Shown piece by piece: positions 33,791 through 44,649 of a DNA stretch of 64,000 nucleotides. A program made the translations under genes and the position numbers. The notes beneath the pieces are model-generated. The model was not told the origin of the DNA. It did no database searches and saw only the letters and a program-made list of their open reading frames with translations. Origin of the DNA: Calliphora vicina (Eukaryota; Arthropoda; Insecta; Diptera; Calliphoridae); the NCBI RefSeq assembly GCF_958450345.1, contig NC_088782.1:66182501-66246500 (forward strand), in the 5' to 3' direction. Numbering within the stretch: the first letter of the stretch is position 1; the number at the start of each line of letters is the position of its first letter.

Positions 33791-33834
33791 ATCAAAAAAA
33801 AATCTCTAAAATTTCCTTGAAACACCCTAATATT

Positions 33835-34830
33835 CATATATAAATTCATTCAACAACAGGTAGGAATATACACATTCGTACTTTCTGAATAATAATAATA
33901 ATAGTACTAACAACAAAATAAAGTTGCAAAAATATATAATAATACCATCGAGAATATAAAAAAAAAGTTTTTCTTTTTTTCCCATCACTTTTTTTCTAGG
34001 GAGTTGTTGAAGGGTATAAAAAACATTTGTTAAAACTTGCTCAACACAAGGGTTTATTAGATAAAGTCTGACATGTTGCAGAAAAACAGACAAAAACAGG
34101 GAACAACGAATAAAAGTATTAACAAGATACACTTGGAGCCAATTAATACAAATAACAAGTATTTTACATACGAGTTACATAAATACCTGTAATAATATTA
34201 GGAAATTTAAAATATATAGAGATTTTATATAGAATTACTTTATAATGAAATGCAAGGAAATTTATTATGTTCATTATCATGTTTTATAAATTTCTTATTT
34301 TAATTTAAATGTAATTAAAAGCGACAATGTCGATCTGTTTAGTCAGATAAGAATTTGTTATGTTTGAAAAAAAAAATAGACGTATTAGAAAACAAATATA
34401 AACATTTATTTAAGTAGTTTGTTCTCGTTCCTTTGTTCAAGCCGCATTACAGTTTTTTTTTCTTTTCGTTGCATACAAAAAACAAATAGTTTTTTGATAG
34501 ATATTGGAAAAAATGTCAATAATTAATTGATTGGTAATGAAACGATGAAATAAAAAAACAAAAACTATGGAATTTGATTTGTCAATGCAATTATAGAGCA
34601 TAGAAGAGTAAATATTAGAGAGATATTTGTGTTTGTTTAAGTCGACTATAAAATGCATTGCAGACTAAGGATTTCAATAAACAAAAGTGTGGCGAAATCG
34701 AACATCGCGATTTTAAATACTAGCCTCGCATTGATGAATGTGAGATACCCATAAGATCTCACCAATCAAATTTACAGTATTTGACGATATTTCACAAAAA
34801 TCCGGCTTCCACATAAAATATATATATTAT
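33835..34830. other. AT-rich stretch without recognised gene
   Basis: The minus frames 33827-34132 and 34437-34658 are low-complexity or hydrophobic by A/T bias. ATA/AAT-type simple tracts occur near 33.89 kb. Confidence 0.5.
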
Positions 34831-34834
34831 AGGT

Positions 34835-37800
34835 TAGATAATTAGGCAGCCGTCCAAAACCTTCGGCTCGTATAGCTCACTTGGATCCATTGATCGTTCC
34901 CTTTGTGGTACCTGAGGAGAAAATAGAAACAAAAAGAACAGAGAAAGGGAAGTAAAATAAGAGGGAAATCTATAGATTGAGTAAGAGTGAAGTTCACAAG
35001 AGAATACAAATATAGGTAGAAATTGGAGGAGTAAGAGGAGAGAATAATTTAAGAATTCAAGGAATTCAACAAACGCAGACCATCATGGGACAGTTGCATG
35101 ATCACTATGAGTTGCAATTTGCAAGTTCGGTTTTATCAACAACCAGCTTTTCCTAATAAAGGCATCTATGCACCATAGTGTCTTCCCATATAATCCGGAA
35201 AGATTACTAAAATATCGCTCTCCTAAAAGCCTTGCACTTAGATCACCCAGTGCCGGATAACTAAAAAAGAAGTGTAATTCTGACAATCTGCAGAAGTCAA
35301 GGTGTGTCCGTTCAAGTCTTGCAGCATGGGTACCAAAAGTGCAATTCCCGATGATCATAGCCACCATAATGTCGACAACAGAATGCCACAAAAGAAGTCT
35401 ATTTCATCTTCCCGCCAAATTATCAGCAATACAATTGCCTTCGTCATCCCTGTGTACACGTACCCAAGTGAGTACAACTGTTGAATGTCTCGCCATCTCA
35501 TTTAAGGATGCCCGGCATTCCTGGACTGTATTTGATGTTGTGTAAACACCTATCAGGGATTTGATTGGTTTTCTGTCAGCATATATACGAATATCTTTAC
35601 CAGATATCCTGTAATATCAGAGCCAATTGGCCGCTCTCCTAATGATCGATACCTCGGCCTAAAGAATTCCACATCCATTTGGGAGTCCAAAGGACATTCT
35701 TATCCCAAATTTAGGAATTTATTCACCACCCACTCTATCCACCTTTTTGGACCTCATTGAATCAAGGGAGAAACCATCAACAGGTTCTATAGTAAATGGG
35801 ATTGAGAAACCGAAGCTCCTCAGGAATCAATATGATCAGGAAGATTTTGAATACTTCCTATTATGCAAGCATGTCCGTAGGGTCCATAATTCCATGCGTT
35901 GCAGGCGTTGAGCCTAAAGGCCATGTTCAATGCCAACTTTCTGGCCTTTAGATACAGTCAATTAAGTAGAGTGAAGAGTGACTTCATCGCGGCAGTAAGC
36001 AATGCCCCTGTTATCAGGATTGCCATACTTCTTAATACCCTTTCAAAGAGTATACGGTTGGAGGCCCTATCCATTGTCTCCACTAGATATAGGCCCCATA
36101 GGTTTAGTAACCGTATCAACTAGCCAGTTCACGTTCCAGGCTATAATACCCATTCTCGTGTCAATTGGCTTTTTGCAGACATACATAGCCGTCATGACCT
36201 TAGATGCTCTTGCCGCAGTGTTGAGTTTCCAGGATAATTTCCTGTCGAGTATAATGCCTAAGAACTTTGCATTGTCCGAGAGCGACAATTCGGTTCCGCT
36301 CAGTAGAGGTACCGAGAAGTTAGAGATCTTAGTCTTCAATGAGAACAGTACAAGTTCAGTTTTGCTGGGATTTACACTCAAGCCACAGTCGTCACTCCAT
36401 CAATTTAATATTTCGAGTGCCGTCTCCAGTCTTTGCGATATCGTGCACAAATGAATCCCTGAAACTACCGCCGCTACATCATCTGCGTAGGCGACAGTCT
36501 TGTAATTTTGAGAGTCTAATTTCCTAAGCAGACAAGTTCCACAGAAGTGGTGATAGAACACCCCCAGAACCTAACTATGGATTGATCAAGTCCTAGGGAA
36601 CCTAGGGCTGATATTAGGTTGCAGATTTCACATTACTGAAAGCTCTTTCTATATCCAGAAAGGCAAGGAGTGTATAATTGCTGAATTCGATATACCCTGC
36701 TAGTGAGTGAAGTGACGTCTCAATTAATTTACCCTTGGTATAGGCATGTTGGGAGGTAGATAATAATCCCTGATCAACTGACATTCTAATATGAGTATCG
36801 GTAATTCTCTCCAGGGTTTTGAGCAGAAAGGATGATAGACTTATCGGTCTGAAGTCCTTTGCTTTGATGTGTGAAGCTTGTAACCCTTCTGGAGAAGGTC
36901 ATATTGCATTCGGTCCAACTATTGGGTATTTAGGACAATGGGATACAAGATTGAAATATTGCCATGGTGTAACTAACACTGCGTTGTTTTGCAGGTCAGC
37001 CGGTATGACACCATCTGGACCTAGATCAAAGCTCCGAATGTCCCAAAGTACCTTATTCTCGTTAATCTCAATTAAGGATGAGAACCGATCATGCGGTATG
37101 GATTCATATTTCGTATTAACTGGCAGGCTTCCCGGAAAATGAGTGTCCTTGTGCACTTCAAGTGTCTCAAGTTCACATCTACCATCCTGTTTTTATACCC
37201 TACACCACCATAGTGGGGAGGGTATTATGCGTTTGTGCAGATGTTTGTAACGTCCAAAAATATTAGTCTAGCACCCACCTTAAAGTATACCGATCGACTT
37301 AGAATCACTTTCTGAGTCGATTAAACGATGTCCGTCCGTCCGTCCGTCCGTCCGTCCGTCTGGTTGGCTGGCTGGCTGTCCATGTAAACCTTGTGCGCAA
37401 AGTACAGGTCGCAATTTTGAATATATTTCGATAAAATTTGGTACATATAATTTTTTCGGCCCAAGGACGAACCCTATTGAAACTGGCTGAAATCGGTCCA
37501 TTATTTCATATAGCCCCCATACAAATGTACTCCCGAAATTGGACTTTATCGGTCATAAATGTTTATTTATATATGTATCTACACAAATTTCGCTCCAAAT
37601 AACTTTTATACATACGAAATTCATGTCACCAAATTTTATTACGATCGGTGCATAATTAGTCATAGCTCCCATATAAGACCCGCTTCCGAAAATCACTTTA
37701 ACGTGCATAAATCGCTTAAAAATGTTGGTATACACACAAAATTCAACATAGTTAACTTTAATATAGACATAAATCACACGACCTAATTTTATGGTGATCG

Positions 37801-38165
37801 GTCCATAATTGGTCATAGCTCCCATATAGGGCCCACTTCCAAAAATCACTCAAAAATATAAATTATTGATATTTTAAAAGAAAAATATTTTTACTCATTT
37901 ACTTGGTGTAGGGTATTATATGGTCGGGCTTGACCGACCATACTTTCTTACTTGTTGTATATAGCCTTGAACGGTTGGTGATTTAGACGGAATCTTAAGC
38001 AAGCAGCTGCAAAAGTCCCTCCATCACTTCCGATTTGTGTTTCTGACCAGATTTTTTAATTTATTCATTGATGATTTCTAGGTTGACCTGTCTCTTAGCC
38101 TCATTGAAAAGTCTGCGACATCTCGTCCTGAAGTCAACTATTTCCGGTGACCGAGGCGAGCACAA
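34835..38165 (-). pseudogene. LOA-type LINE ORF2 relic (reverse transcriptase, RNase H, Cys motif)
   Basis: This is the longest relic of the family, minus strand, read from 38165 down. A pre-RT linker (RTRCRRLFNEAKRQVNLEII) lies at about 38100. HKDTHFPGSLP and DLGPDGVIPADLQ fall in the frame 37156-36899. AKDFRPISLSSFLL-like and SVDQGLLSTSQHAYTKGK segments follow at about 36860-36740. The reverse transcriptase catalytic box TVAYADDVAAV is at about 36500-36468. NPSKTELVLF and KFLGIILDRKLSWK lie in the frame 36381-36067. RNase H segments (KSLIGVYTTSN, GNCIADNLAG) run at about 35610-35410. The C-terminal GNCTFGTHAARLERTHLDFC falls in 35391-35083. Stops and frameshifts separate these. The 3' end is near 34838. 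A mini-me-like repeat interrupts it at 37194-37955. Confidence 0.85.
37194..37955 (-). mobile_element. Mini-me/DINE-1-like repeat, complete, inside the LOA relic
   Basis: On the minus strand it reads from ACAAGTAAGAAAGTATGGTC, GGTCAAGCCCGACCATATAA (37955 down) to GGTGTAGGGTATA at 37194, the same ends as the copy at 56.3 kb. It contains the longest (GTCC) microsatellite of the family, TCCGTCCGTCCGTCCGTCCG around 37331-37358, followed by TGGCTGGCTGGC. This internal tetranucleotide run is a known hallmark of mini-me elements in flies. LINE coding fragments flank it on both sides. It is non-coding; the frames 37553-37849 and 37280-37501 are chance. Confidence 0.86.
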
Positions 38166-40900
38166 TGGACCCTAATTTTAATTGAATAACCCTATAAATC
38201 AAAATCACTAGTTCAAAGAGAATCTTCCGTTAAAATGTATGTTGCGTGCAAGTGATTTGTGGAACGTGTGATATGAACTATTTTATTTAAAAGCCAAAGA
38301 GTCAACATGCATTAAACTATAGAATTTTTGTAGCTGGAAGCTAGAATCGGTTTCTAATATAATTGCCTATAATATCAAAAGTGTAGGGTACATAACATTT
38401 ACCATTTTTTTCACAAATATAAACAACAAATCTTATCAAAAACCACTTGAAAATTGAAAATAATATTAATAATAATTTTTATTTAAACAAGGCGAATATC
38501 AAAGGCGCAACTAACAATTATCAATTTTTATAATTATAAATGAACAATCAACGAACATGATTTCGGAAAGCAGCGAAATACGGCAACAAAATGAAAGAAA
38601 ATCAAATCACAAAAAAATAAGAAACATCTAATAAATGGAAAGTTATATTTATTTAGAGTTTTTTTTTTTTTTGTTTTTGATTTTTCATCTTTAGCCAATA
38701 TTATTATTATTGTTATTATTTTCTTTGTAGAAAAGCCACAAACAACAATACAAACAATAAATAATAATAATACTTGTGTATTTTGTAAATAAAAACAAAT
38801 ATCAAACAAATACACACACTCAAATACTGCTTAGAGAAGTTTAGTTGGTATGCTGAACGGATCGTTTGCTGTCTGTTTGCCTGCCTGCCTGCCTTGCAAC
38901 CATTTAAGTGCGTGCGGCACGGACTTCTTTGCTTTCGTTCTTCATCTTCTTCGTCTTTTTAGTGGCTGTTGCTGGCTGTTTGTTGCCGTTGTGTTTTCTT
39001 TCACATTTTGTTGTCGGCACAGCAAGTGATCGTGTATTGAAAATTAATTGTTTCATTACAAGCATTTGTTAGAAAATCGTACAATTATTGTAACTATTTT
39101 CATTTAATTTCAGTTTCTTGTAACTCTATACCTACCTATATATATTTATCTATTTATTTGGCTTGTATGAAAACAATTACAAATAAATAATTTTTCTTTA
39201 ACTTTATTTAATTTCAGACAAGTAATAATTTTAAAATGTTCAGTTTGAATGTTTCTAAAGGGTGGCACAATGGTGGGGTGTTTCAATTTCAATGTGTTTC
39301 AAAAGATCTGGATTTTAAGGTTACTCAATTATATGACGATATTATAGATTGTCTTAGAATCTAGGAAATATCTAAAGCCTCAACTTTTTTTTAACAATTT
39401 CAACAGTGAATTGAATGAATTAATATTTTTAATTACTTGAATTTAAGATTAAACAGTGTCCCCTAAAATCGTAGTAACTTCTAATCCACCCTTTAACTCA
39501 TTCATTATTATTTTTTTTATACATTTAGTTCGTGCTTTGCTTGCTACTGGAATTGTGGGGAGTCTTCATTTAATATACGTAAAATGTGTGCACCCATATT
39601 CGAGAGCATGTAGGCTCTATTAACTTTTAATTCATTCAATTAAACTCATTACATTTTCCGAACATGTTCAACATTTGAATTGAAACTCACTCTCGTAACC
39701 GGGCAAAACGCATGCCATTATATGCGTTTTGTTTTCTTAATTTATTAAATATGTATTAAGGAAGTTTAACGAAAAGTAAAAAAGAAATTAAAACAAAATA
39801 AAATCAACCAACAACTAAATACTACTACAAAATTTTTGACGCGTATTATTTTGTTTTCGAATTTTTTTAGAAATATTTCAAATCCAATTGTTAAAGAGTT
39901 TTGAAAGTAAAAAAACACACAGAAAACATCTTTATTTATTAAATAGATTTTATTGTTTTTTAGTTATTTGAAATTTATAATTTATTTTCAAAATAAAAAA
40001 ATAACATTTATGTTTGTACATGATTTTTATATTGTTACACTTAGATAACCATGTTATTTATTTAATATTTTATTTTTTTATTTTTTAGCAATTAAATTCA
40101 ATAAATGTTGAGTTTGAAGACTAAATATTATTTTAAAAAAACTCTGTGATGTTGTTATACATACTTATATATAAAATAACTATTCTAATTAATTTATGAA
40201 ATGATGAAACAAATTTAATTTGTTAATAATGTAAATTTCTACTAAAAAGATAGCAGACTTTATTTCCAAGATTATCATGCTGAATTCCACCAAAGAACAC
40301 AGAAACTGCACAATTGTTTGACCTTGGGTATTCCGATTTTGTCCATATTTGGCAAACACTTACCCTTTGCAGTCCTTGGGATATTTCCATTTTTGTTCTT
40401 TTACGATTTATTATTTTTTTTTTTTTGGGCTGTAATTTTAAATACTCATATTTTATGAACCAGTAGTTTGATCTTATTGATATAAATATGCATTTGAATC
40501 CACTTTAGACTATGTAATTGAAAAAAAAATATTTGTTCTCAAAAATGCATTGTTGTTGCAAATGATATTTTAAGATGCACTTTTGTAAAATTTTAATTTT
40601 TTTCAAATAATCTTAATTTTTTATATTTAACACATTTCTCCATACAATGTTGTATATTTTAGCACAATTAGAGCACAAACCATTATCGAGAAGTCGGATT
40701 TTATTGATTTACAAAACCTGATAATGGCAAATTCAATTTAATCTAAGTAATTAAAAAATTAATATTTTAATTAATGTGCATTCATAATGCATTTGCAATT
40801 TTAAATATTTCAAATGCATTTTTTTAAATTTCTCCCTGGAGAATTTTGAATAATTTATTGTATTAATAAAATTTTTAATTTTTACGAATTTATTATTGAC
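38166..40900. other. Long AT-rich stretch without recognised gene
   Basis: Homopolymer runs (T run near 38.66 kb, A/T runs near 40.41 kb) and AAT/ATT simple tracts (38.70-38.77 kb) dominate. A CTGCCTGCCTGCC tract occurs near 38.88 kb. The minus frame 38534-38815 is A/T-biased low complexity. Confidence 0.55.
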
Positions 40901-41389
40901 CCTACCTCTATATACCCACTATATTAGAAAAATATTTTATTGTAACAAATTGATGGTGGGTATACACAAAGGTATTTAAATTATTCGATTTTTCTCTTGT
41001 TCGAATAAGAGATTTTAACTTGTTCGAATAATTCGATCACACGTTTAAAATTAATCGAATTATTCTAATAATTTAATTTTTTTTTTTTTAAAGTAAAGCA
41101 TGAAGCTTTGATGTAGGTTTTTTAATATTTTATTGTTATAGAAAAACAAAAAATAACGTTAAAGTTAACAATTCAAGTATTGATAAAGTTATAAAACATT
41201 CGAAAAAAAACATTAGAGCTATGCTTTAAACAATTTGGTCTAGTTGGACATGATCCTGAATTCAAGTACAATATAAACGTATTAAAAACTTGTTTATGTC
41301 GTTCATTAATTCGAGTTTTAAAATTAGTAACTAATTCTTTAGTAAATTAATTATTCACTTTTTCTAACAAATTGTATTATACCCTCTAT

Positions 41390-41617
41390 CTACGTTACCG
41401 AATCTTTGCTTAATAAAGTGGTCTTACACAAATCTGTCCAAAGTTTGATATCATTGTCAGTGAACGTGGTAAATTTGAAGTCAGACAGTGCATGATTGAC
41501 GTATTTATAAATACGCAAAAAGTTTATTACCATGTTAGACAAAGATGTCCAACGATGTTTAACATAATGTATAAGACGAATTCTATGTTTTTCTTGCAAC
41601 AAAACGTAAGTTTGCAA
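41390..41617 (-). pseudogene. hAT transposase fragment
   Basis: A 75-codon minus-strand frame. It contains IHYVKHRWTSLSNMVINFLR, IYKYVNHALSDFKF and FTDNDIKLWTDLCKTTL. This resembles the hAT transposase region with a conserved T/H-RW-S motif followed by a loading helix and the 'D...I..L..L...L' segment, upstream of the C-terminal dimerisation domain. The zinc-finger N terminus and the catalytic residues are not seen. It sits inside the 8-bp-flanked element and in the expected kind of place. No frame continues it on either side. Confidence 0.6.
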
Positions 41618-41694
41618 TATTTTGTGTTTATGATTAGATTTATTAATTATTTTGCAACAATAACATCACTTATATACATATCGCACACACAGTT

Positions 41695-42130
41695 CAAAAG
41701 GGCCCATTTGGAAAAAAAATCGTATTTGCAAAAAAAAAAGTCAAAAATTGTAAGTCTTGAGTTAAAAAATATTTATTTTGATAGATATCCCACTCGCATC
41801 CCACTAAGCGACCAAAAGGGTCTTCAAGGATAATATCTAAGCTTTTGTTTGACCTAAAAAAAAAGATTAAAAAAGGGTCCATTTTGAAAAAAAAAAGTCA
41901 ACAAAGTTTTTGATTTTGCAAAAAAAGTCAAAAATTTTATGTTTTGAGTTACAAAATATTTATTTTGATAGATATCCCACTCGCATCCCACTAAGCGACC
42001 AAGTAGGTGTTCAAGGAAAATATCTAAACTTTATTTTAAGAAAAAAAAAAAAAGGACGCATTTTAAAAAAAAGTCAAAAAAGTTTTTGATTTCGCAAAAA
42101 AAATATTAAAAATTTTTTATTTTTTTTTTT
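41695..42130 (+). repeat. Tandem repeat, about 187-bp unit, 2.3 copies
   Basis: ATAGATATCCCACTCGCATC, CCACTAAGCGACCAA occurs at 41781 and again at 41968. GGGTCCATTTTGAAAAAAAA at about 41874 has a relative GGACGCATTTTAAAAAAAAG at about 42054, beginning a third partial unit. Poly(A) tracts within the units vary in length. It lies inside the hAT element. No coding meaning is seen. Confidence 0.85.
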
Positions 42131-42673
42131 TAAATATTTTTTTTCGAAAGATCGAAGAAATAGCTATCTATACTATTTGGGACACATTTTGCTAAGAACA
42201 ATAGGTAATAAGTTACATGAATAAGAAAAAACCCCTGTTTGACCAAATTGTCAAAATTTTACCCCCTATAACTCAGAGAGTTCTCGACCGATGTTGTTGA
42301 AAAATTGTGTCTGAGTTACTATCCAATAGAGCTAACCTTGGTGCAAATTTTATCCCGATCGGAAGACATCGATTTCAAAAGTTGACATGAAATGCCCCAT
42401 ATATATTTATTGAAACATAATGAAAGATATTAGTGTTTTTTTAGCAACAGTTAACAACAACAGAATACACTGATACATTGATTTTTTTTTGAACTGGGTG
42501 TGCGATATATTCTAAGATCATGGCCTTCGTCTATTTTAACGCAATCATTATAAATGTCATCATCAATATCACTTGCGACGACTAATAATTGCAATCCTGC
42601 TAATATTTCGCCAGCATATGTTCATGTTTAGACACTAAAATTTCTGTTTCGAAATCAATTCTAAAATCATTTA

Positions 42674-42891
42674 CCCAGAGAAAGCAGATTCGTGATAGCA
42701 ACCGAATTTATTGCCAATCGAATGATTCTATCTTAGTGGCCGAATCTAACTAAAGTTTGGTTGCCTCGACTGAAATTCTTCTTTATCAACTGACTTTCTG
42801 TTTTAGAACTGAAAAATTCTATGTGTGCAACATAATCATTCGATTGGCAACAAATTCAGTTGCTATCACGAATATGTTTTCTTGTAGCCTT
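42674..42891 (+). mobile_element. CAGATTCGTGAT-type MITE, copy 2
   Basis: The left arm is CCCAGAGAAAGCAGATTCGT, GATAGCAACCGAATTTATTG. The right arm, inverted, is GAAAACATATTCGTGATAGC, AACTGAATTTGTTGCCAATC. The interior shares GAAATTCTTCTTTATCAACT, GACTTTCTG with the other two copies but is shorter, lacking about 25 bp present in copy 3. It sits in the hAT element just left of the Helitron. Confidence 0.85.
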
Positions 42892-43200
42892 TTTTAACTA
42901 AACAACAAATATTTTATTCAGTACCTTTTATTTTCATTCGTTAAAGTCCTAAATTAAACATTTTGAAGGACTTTTTAGAATTGTAACTTCTTGCCGTAAT
43001 ATTTATATACTTATAGAATGACCTTTCGGACCACTCATCTACAGTGATCGAAAAGACTCCCTTTATCTTTAGTTATTTGTCGAATTTAGGAAACAATACA
43101 GTTTTTGTAAATCTAATTACTTATTTAAATGTGGAATTGTGAAAAATTGTAAGCAATTTAATAAATTTAAATATATACAATTATTCGTTTTATTCGATTA

Positions 43201-44496
43201 TCTATCTTCTATCTATCTATCTATATAAAAATGGATGTTTGTATGTGGGTATGTATGTATGTATGCTCCGAATGAACTCAAAAATGGCTTGACCGATTTT
43301 AATGAAATTTGCAGCGAATCTTCAGAATAGCCCCAGCGGGTAACACCGTATAGTCAGATTTTTGATATTCGGTCTGTGGGCGGAGAGGTGTGTAAAAATC
43401 AAATTTTGACATTATACCGCTAATGCCATTATATATAAAAATAGATGTGTGTATATATGTTCCATATGGACTCAAAAACGGCTGGACCGAATTTGATAAA
43501 GTTTTACGGAATCTTCAGAAAAGCATAGCGGGTAACACTGTAAATCATACTTTTATTACAATAAGTATGATGACTACAGGAATCACAAGGATGTACTGAT
43601 TGGCGCAATGAACAAACATTACTTACATTGCAGCATTTTGAAGTTCCCTAAGGAATCCCCGGGAATGTGCTGTTCGAACGGTAAAGTTATTCTGCCACCA
43701 CACAGAGAAAACAGATTCGTGATATCAATCGAATTTGTTGCCAATCGAATGATTCTATCTTAGTGATCGAATTTTAATGTTGTGACTACAATATTTTGTA
43801 AGGGATAACTAAAGTTTGGATACCTCAACTGAAATTCTTCTTTATCAACTGACTTTCTGTTGTTAGAACTGAAAAATTCTATATGTGCAACCGATTCATT
43901 CGATTAGCAACAAATTCGGTTGCTATCACGAATCTGTTTTCCACTTCCCAAGTACGAAGTTCCTTCAAATTTATTTCACTGGAAATGAAGCTACAGAAGC
44001 CGAACGCTATCAACGAACATGCGTGTGCATTTGCTGCAATACCCTTCTGCCGAAACTTTCACAAAGCAATGTCGGACATCGGAAATGGTAAAATTCCAAT
44101 TGATCACTCCACAAATGAGATTGCATTCCCGGACTTCTGCCAAATGGAAATGAATATTCAAGAAGTTGTCGACAAAGTATTCCCAAGTTTTACAACCAAC
44201 TTCAACAATTCGGATTGTCTGTGGGAACATGCAATTTTGACACCAACAAATTATGATGTTAACAAGCTCAATAAGCAAATACAATTGAAACTGCCTGGTG
44301 AAACAATAAAATACAAATAGATTGACACAGTAATGAACGAAGAACAAGCCGTCATTGGAACCAGCCGGAATGCCACCATATGTATTAAGATTGAAGATTG
44401 GATCATCGACTTTATCCGACACTGTATATTAAAATCGACATGCAATATAAAACAGATGTTTTCTAAGGGACAGCAACGCGGACCGGGTTCAGCTAA
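43201..44496 (+). mobile_element. Helitron relic with RepHel fragments
   Basis: It begins TCTATCTTCTATCTATCTAT, CTATATAAAAATGG and ends GGACCGGGTTCAGCTAA, giving 5' TC and 3' CTAA (CTRR). It is inserted between a host A (43200) and T (44497), as Helitrons do. A second, internal copy of the 5' end lies near 43432-43545. Coding remnants are LKFPKESPGMCCSNGKVILP (43632-43697) before the MITE, then FISLEMKLQKPNAINEHACA, and in the frame 43883-44320 LWEHAILTPTNYDVNKLNKQ and IQLKLPGETIKYK, the helicase C-terminal region. A stop then MNEEQAV follows. Stops and shifts make it inactive. Confidence 0.85.
43702..43940 (+). mobile_element. CAGATTCGTGAT-type MITE, copy 3, inside the Helitron
   Basis: Arms: ACAGAGAAAACAGATTCGTG, ATATCAATCGAATTTGTTGC; the right arm, inverted, is AAAACAGATTCGTGATAGCA, ACCGAATTTGTTGCTAATCG. 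The arms are about 50 bp with few mismatches. CCAC occurs on both sides (43698-43701 and 43941-43944). Removing one CCAC and the element restores the Helitron frame ILPPLPKYEVPS, so the junction is clean and the duplication is probably 4 bp. Superfamily is not identified. No coding capacity. Confidence 0.88.
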
Positions 44497-44649
44497 TCTA
44501 CATACAATTGTTCGATTTATTCGTTATTCGAAAAAGGTAATTTATAAATTGCTAGAATAATTATTAGGTTAATCGAACGATCATTACTCGAATTAATACC
44601 CTAGTATACACGATTCGCCACAGCCGAATATAACACTTATAAATAAATT

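Larger units (their letters stand above)
32994..33834. mobile_element. Composite foldback element with TTAGGG(G/T)GTTTCA ends
   Basis: The left end TATTAGGGGGTTTCA (about 32995) pairs with the right end, which reads inverted TATTAGGGTGTTTCAAGGAA (about 33834). Inside are an imperfect inverted pair, CACACCTCAATAACTCAAGA at about 33222 with TTCTTGAGTTATTGAGGGTT at about 33326, an inserted MITE at 33404-33628, and a near-perfect hairpin at 33683-33790. There is no coding capacity. Outer TA dinucleotides on both sides allow a Tc1/mariner-like TA target, but the ends are short, so the outer boundary is tentative. Confidence 0.6.
40968..44603. mobile_element. hAT element, 3.6 kb, with perfect 8-bp target duplication
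   Basis: GTATACAC flanks both ends (40960-40967 and 44604-44611). The right end read inverted is TAGGGTATTAATTCGAGTAA. The left end AAAGGTATTTAAATTATTCG is its diverged partner. Subterminal sequence on both sides is rich in TTCGATTA/TTCGAATAA motifs. A hAT transposase fragment is present on the minus strand (41617-41390), which confirms the superfamily. It carries a tandem 187-bp repeat, one MITE directly (42674-42891) and a Helitron (43201-44496) that contains another MITE. The same type of ends occurs at 53405-54746. The transposase is truncated, so the copy is non-autonomous. Confidence 0.87.
40900..44645 (+). repeat. Dispersed repeat (second mini-me-like type) split by a hAT element
   Basis: The left piece ends GATGGTGGGTATACAC at 40967 and the right piece starts, after the duplicated GTATACAC, with GATTCGCCACAGCCGAATAT. 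Joined, they resemble the uninterrupted sequence at about 22611-22640 (GAAGGGTATATAAGACTCGG, CACAGCCGAATATAGC). This gives an independent empty-site comparison for the hAT insertion. Confidence 0.7.

Noticed and set aside
34437..34658. 73-codon minus-strand hydrophobic frame
   Set aside because: Phe/Ile/Tyr-rich because of A/T bias; no supporting context.
35302..36527. Plus-strand open frames up to 150 codons
   Set aside because: They lie opposite the minus-strand LOA-type reverse transcriptase and RNase H segments and have no recognisable domain.
43321..43345. CCCCAGCGGGTAACACC, considered as a relative of the 3.3 kb element end CCCAGCGGGAAAAA
   Set aside because: Similarity covers only about nine bases and the context is Helitron 5' sequence present twice here.
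42673..43940. Possible CRISPR-like array from repeated CAGATTCGTGAT and GATTCATTCGAT blocks
   Set aside because: The blocks are the arms of two MITE copies; spacing and structure do not fit an array, and the organism is a eukaryote.
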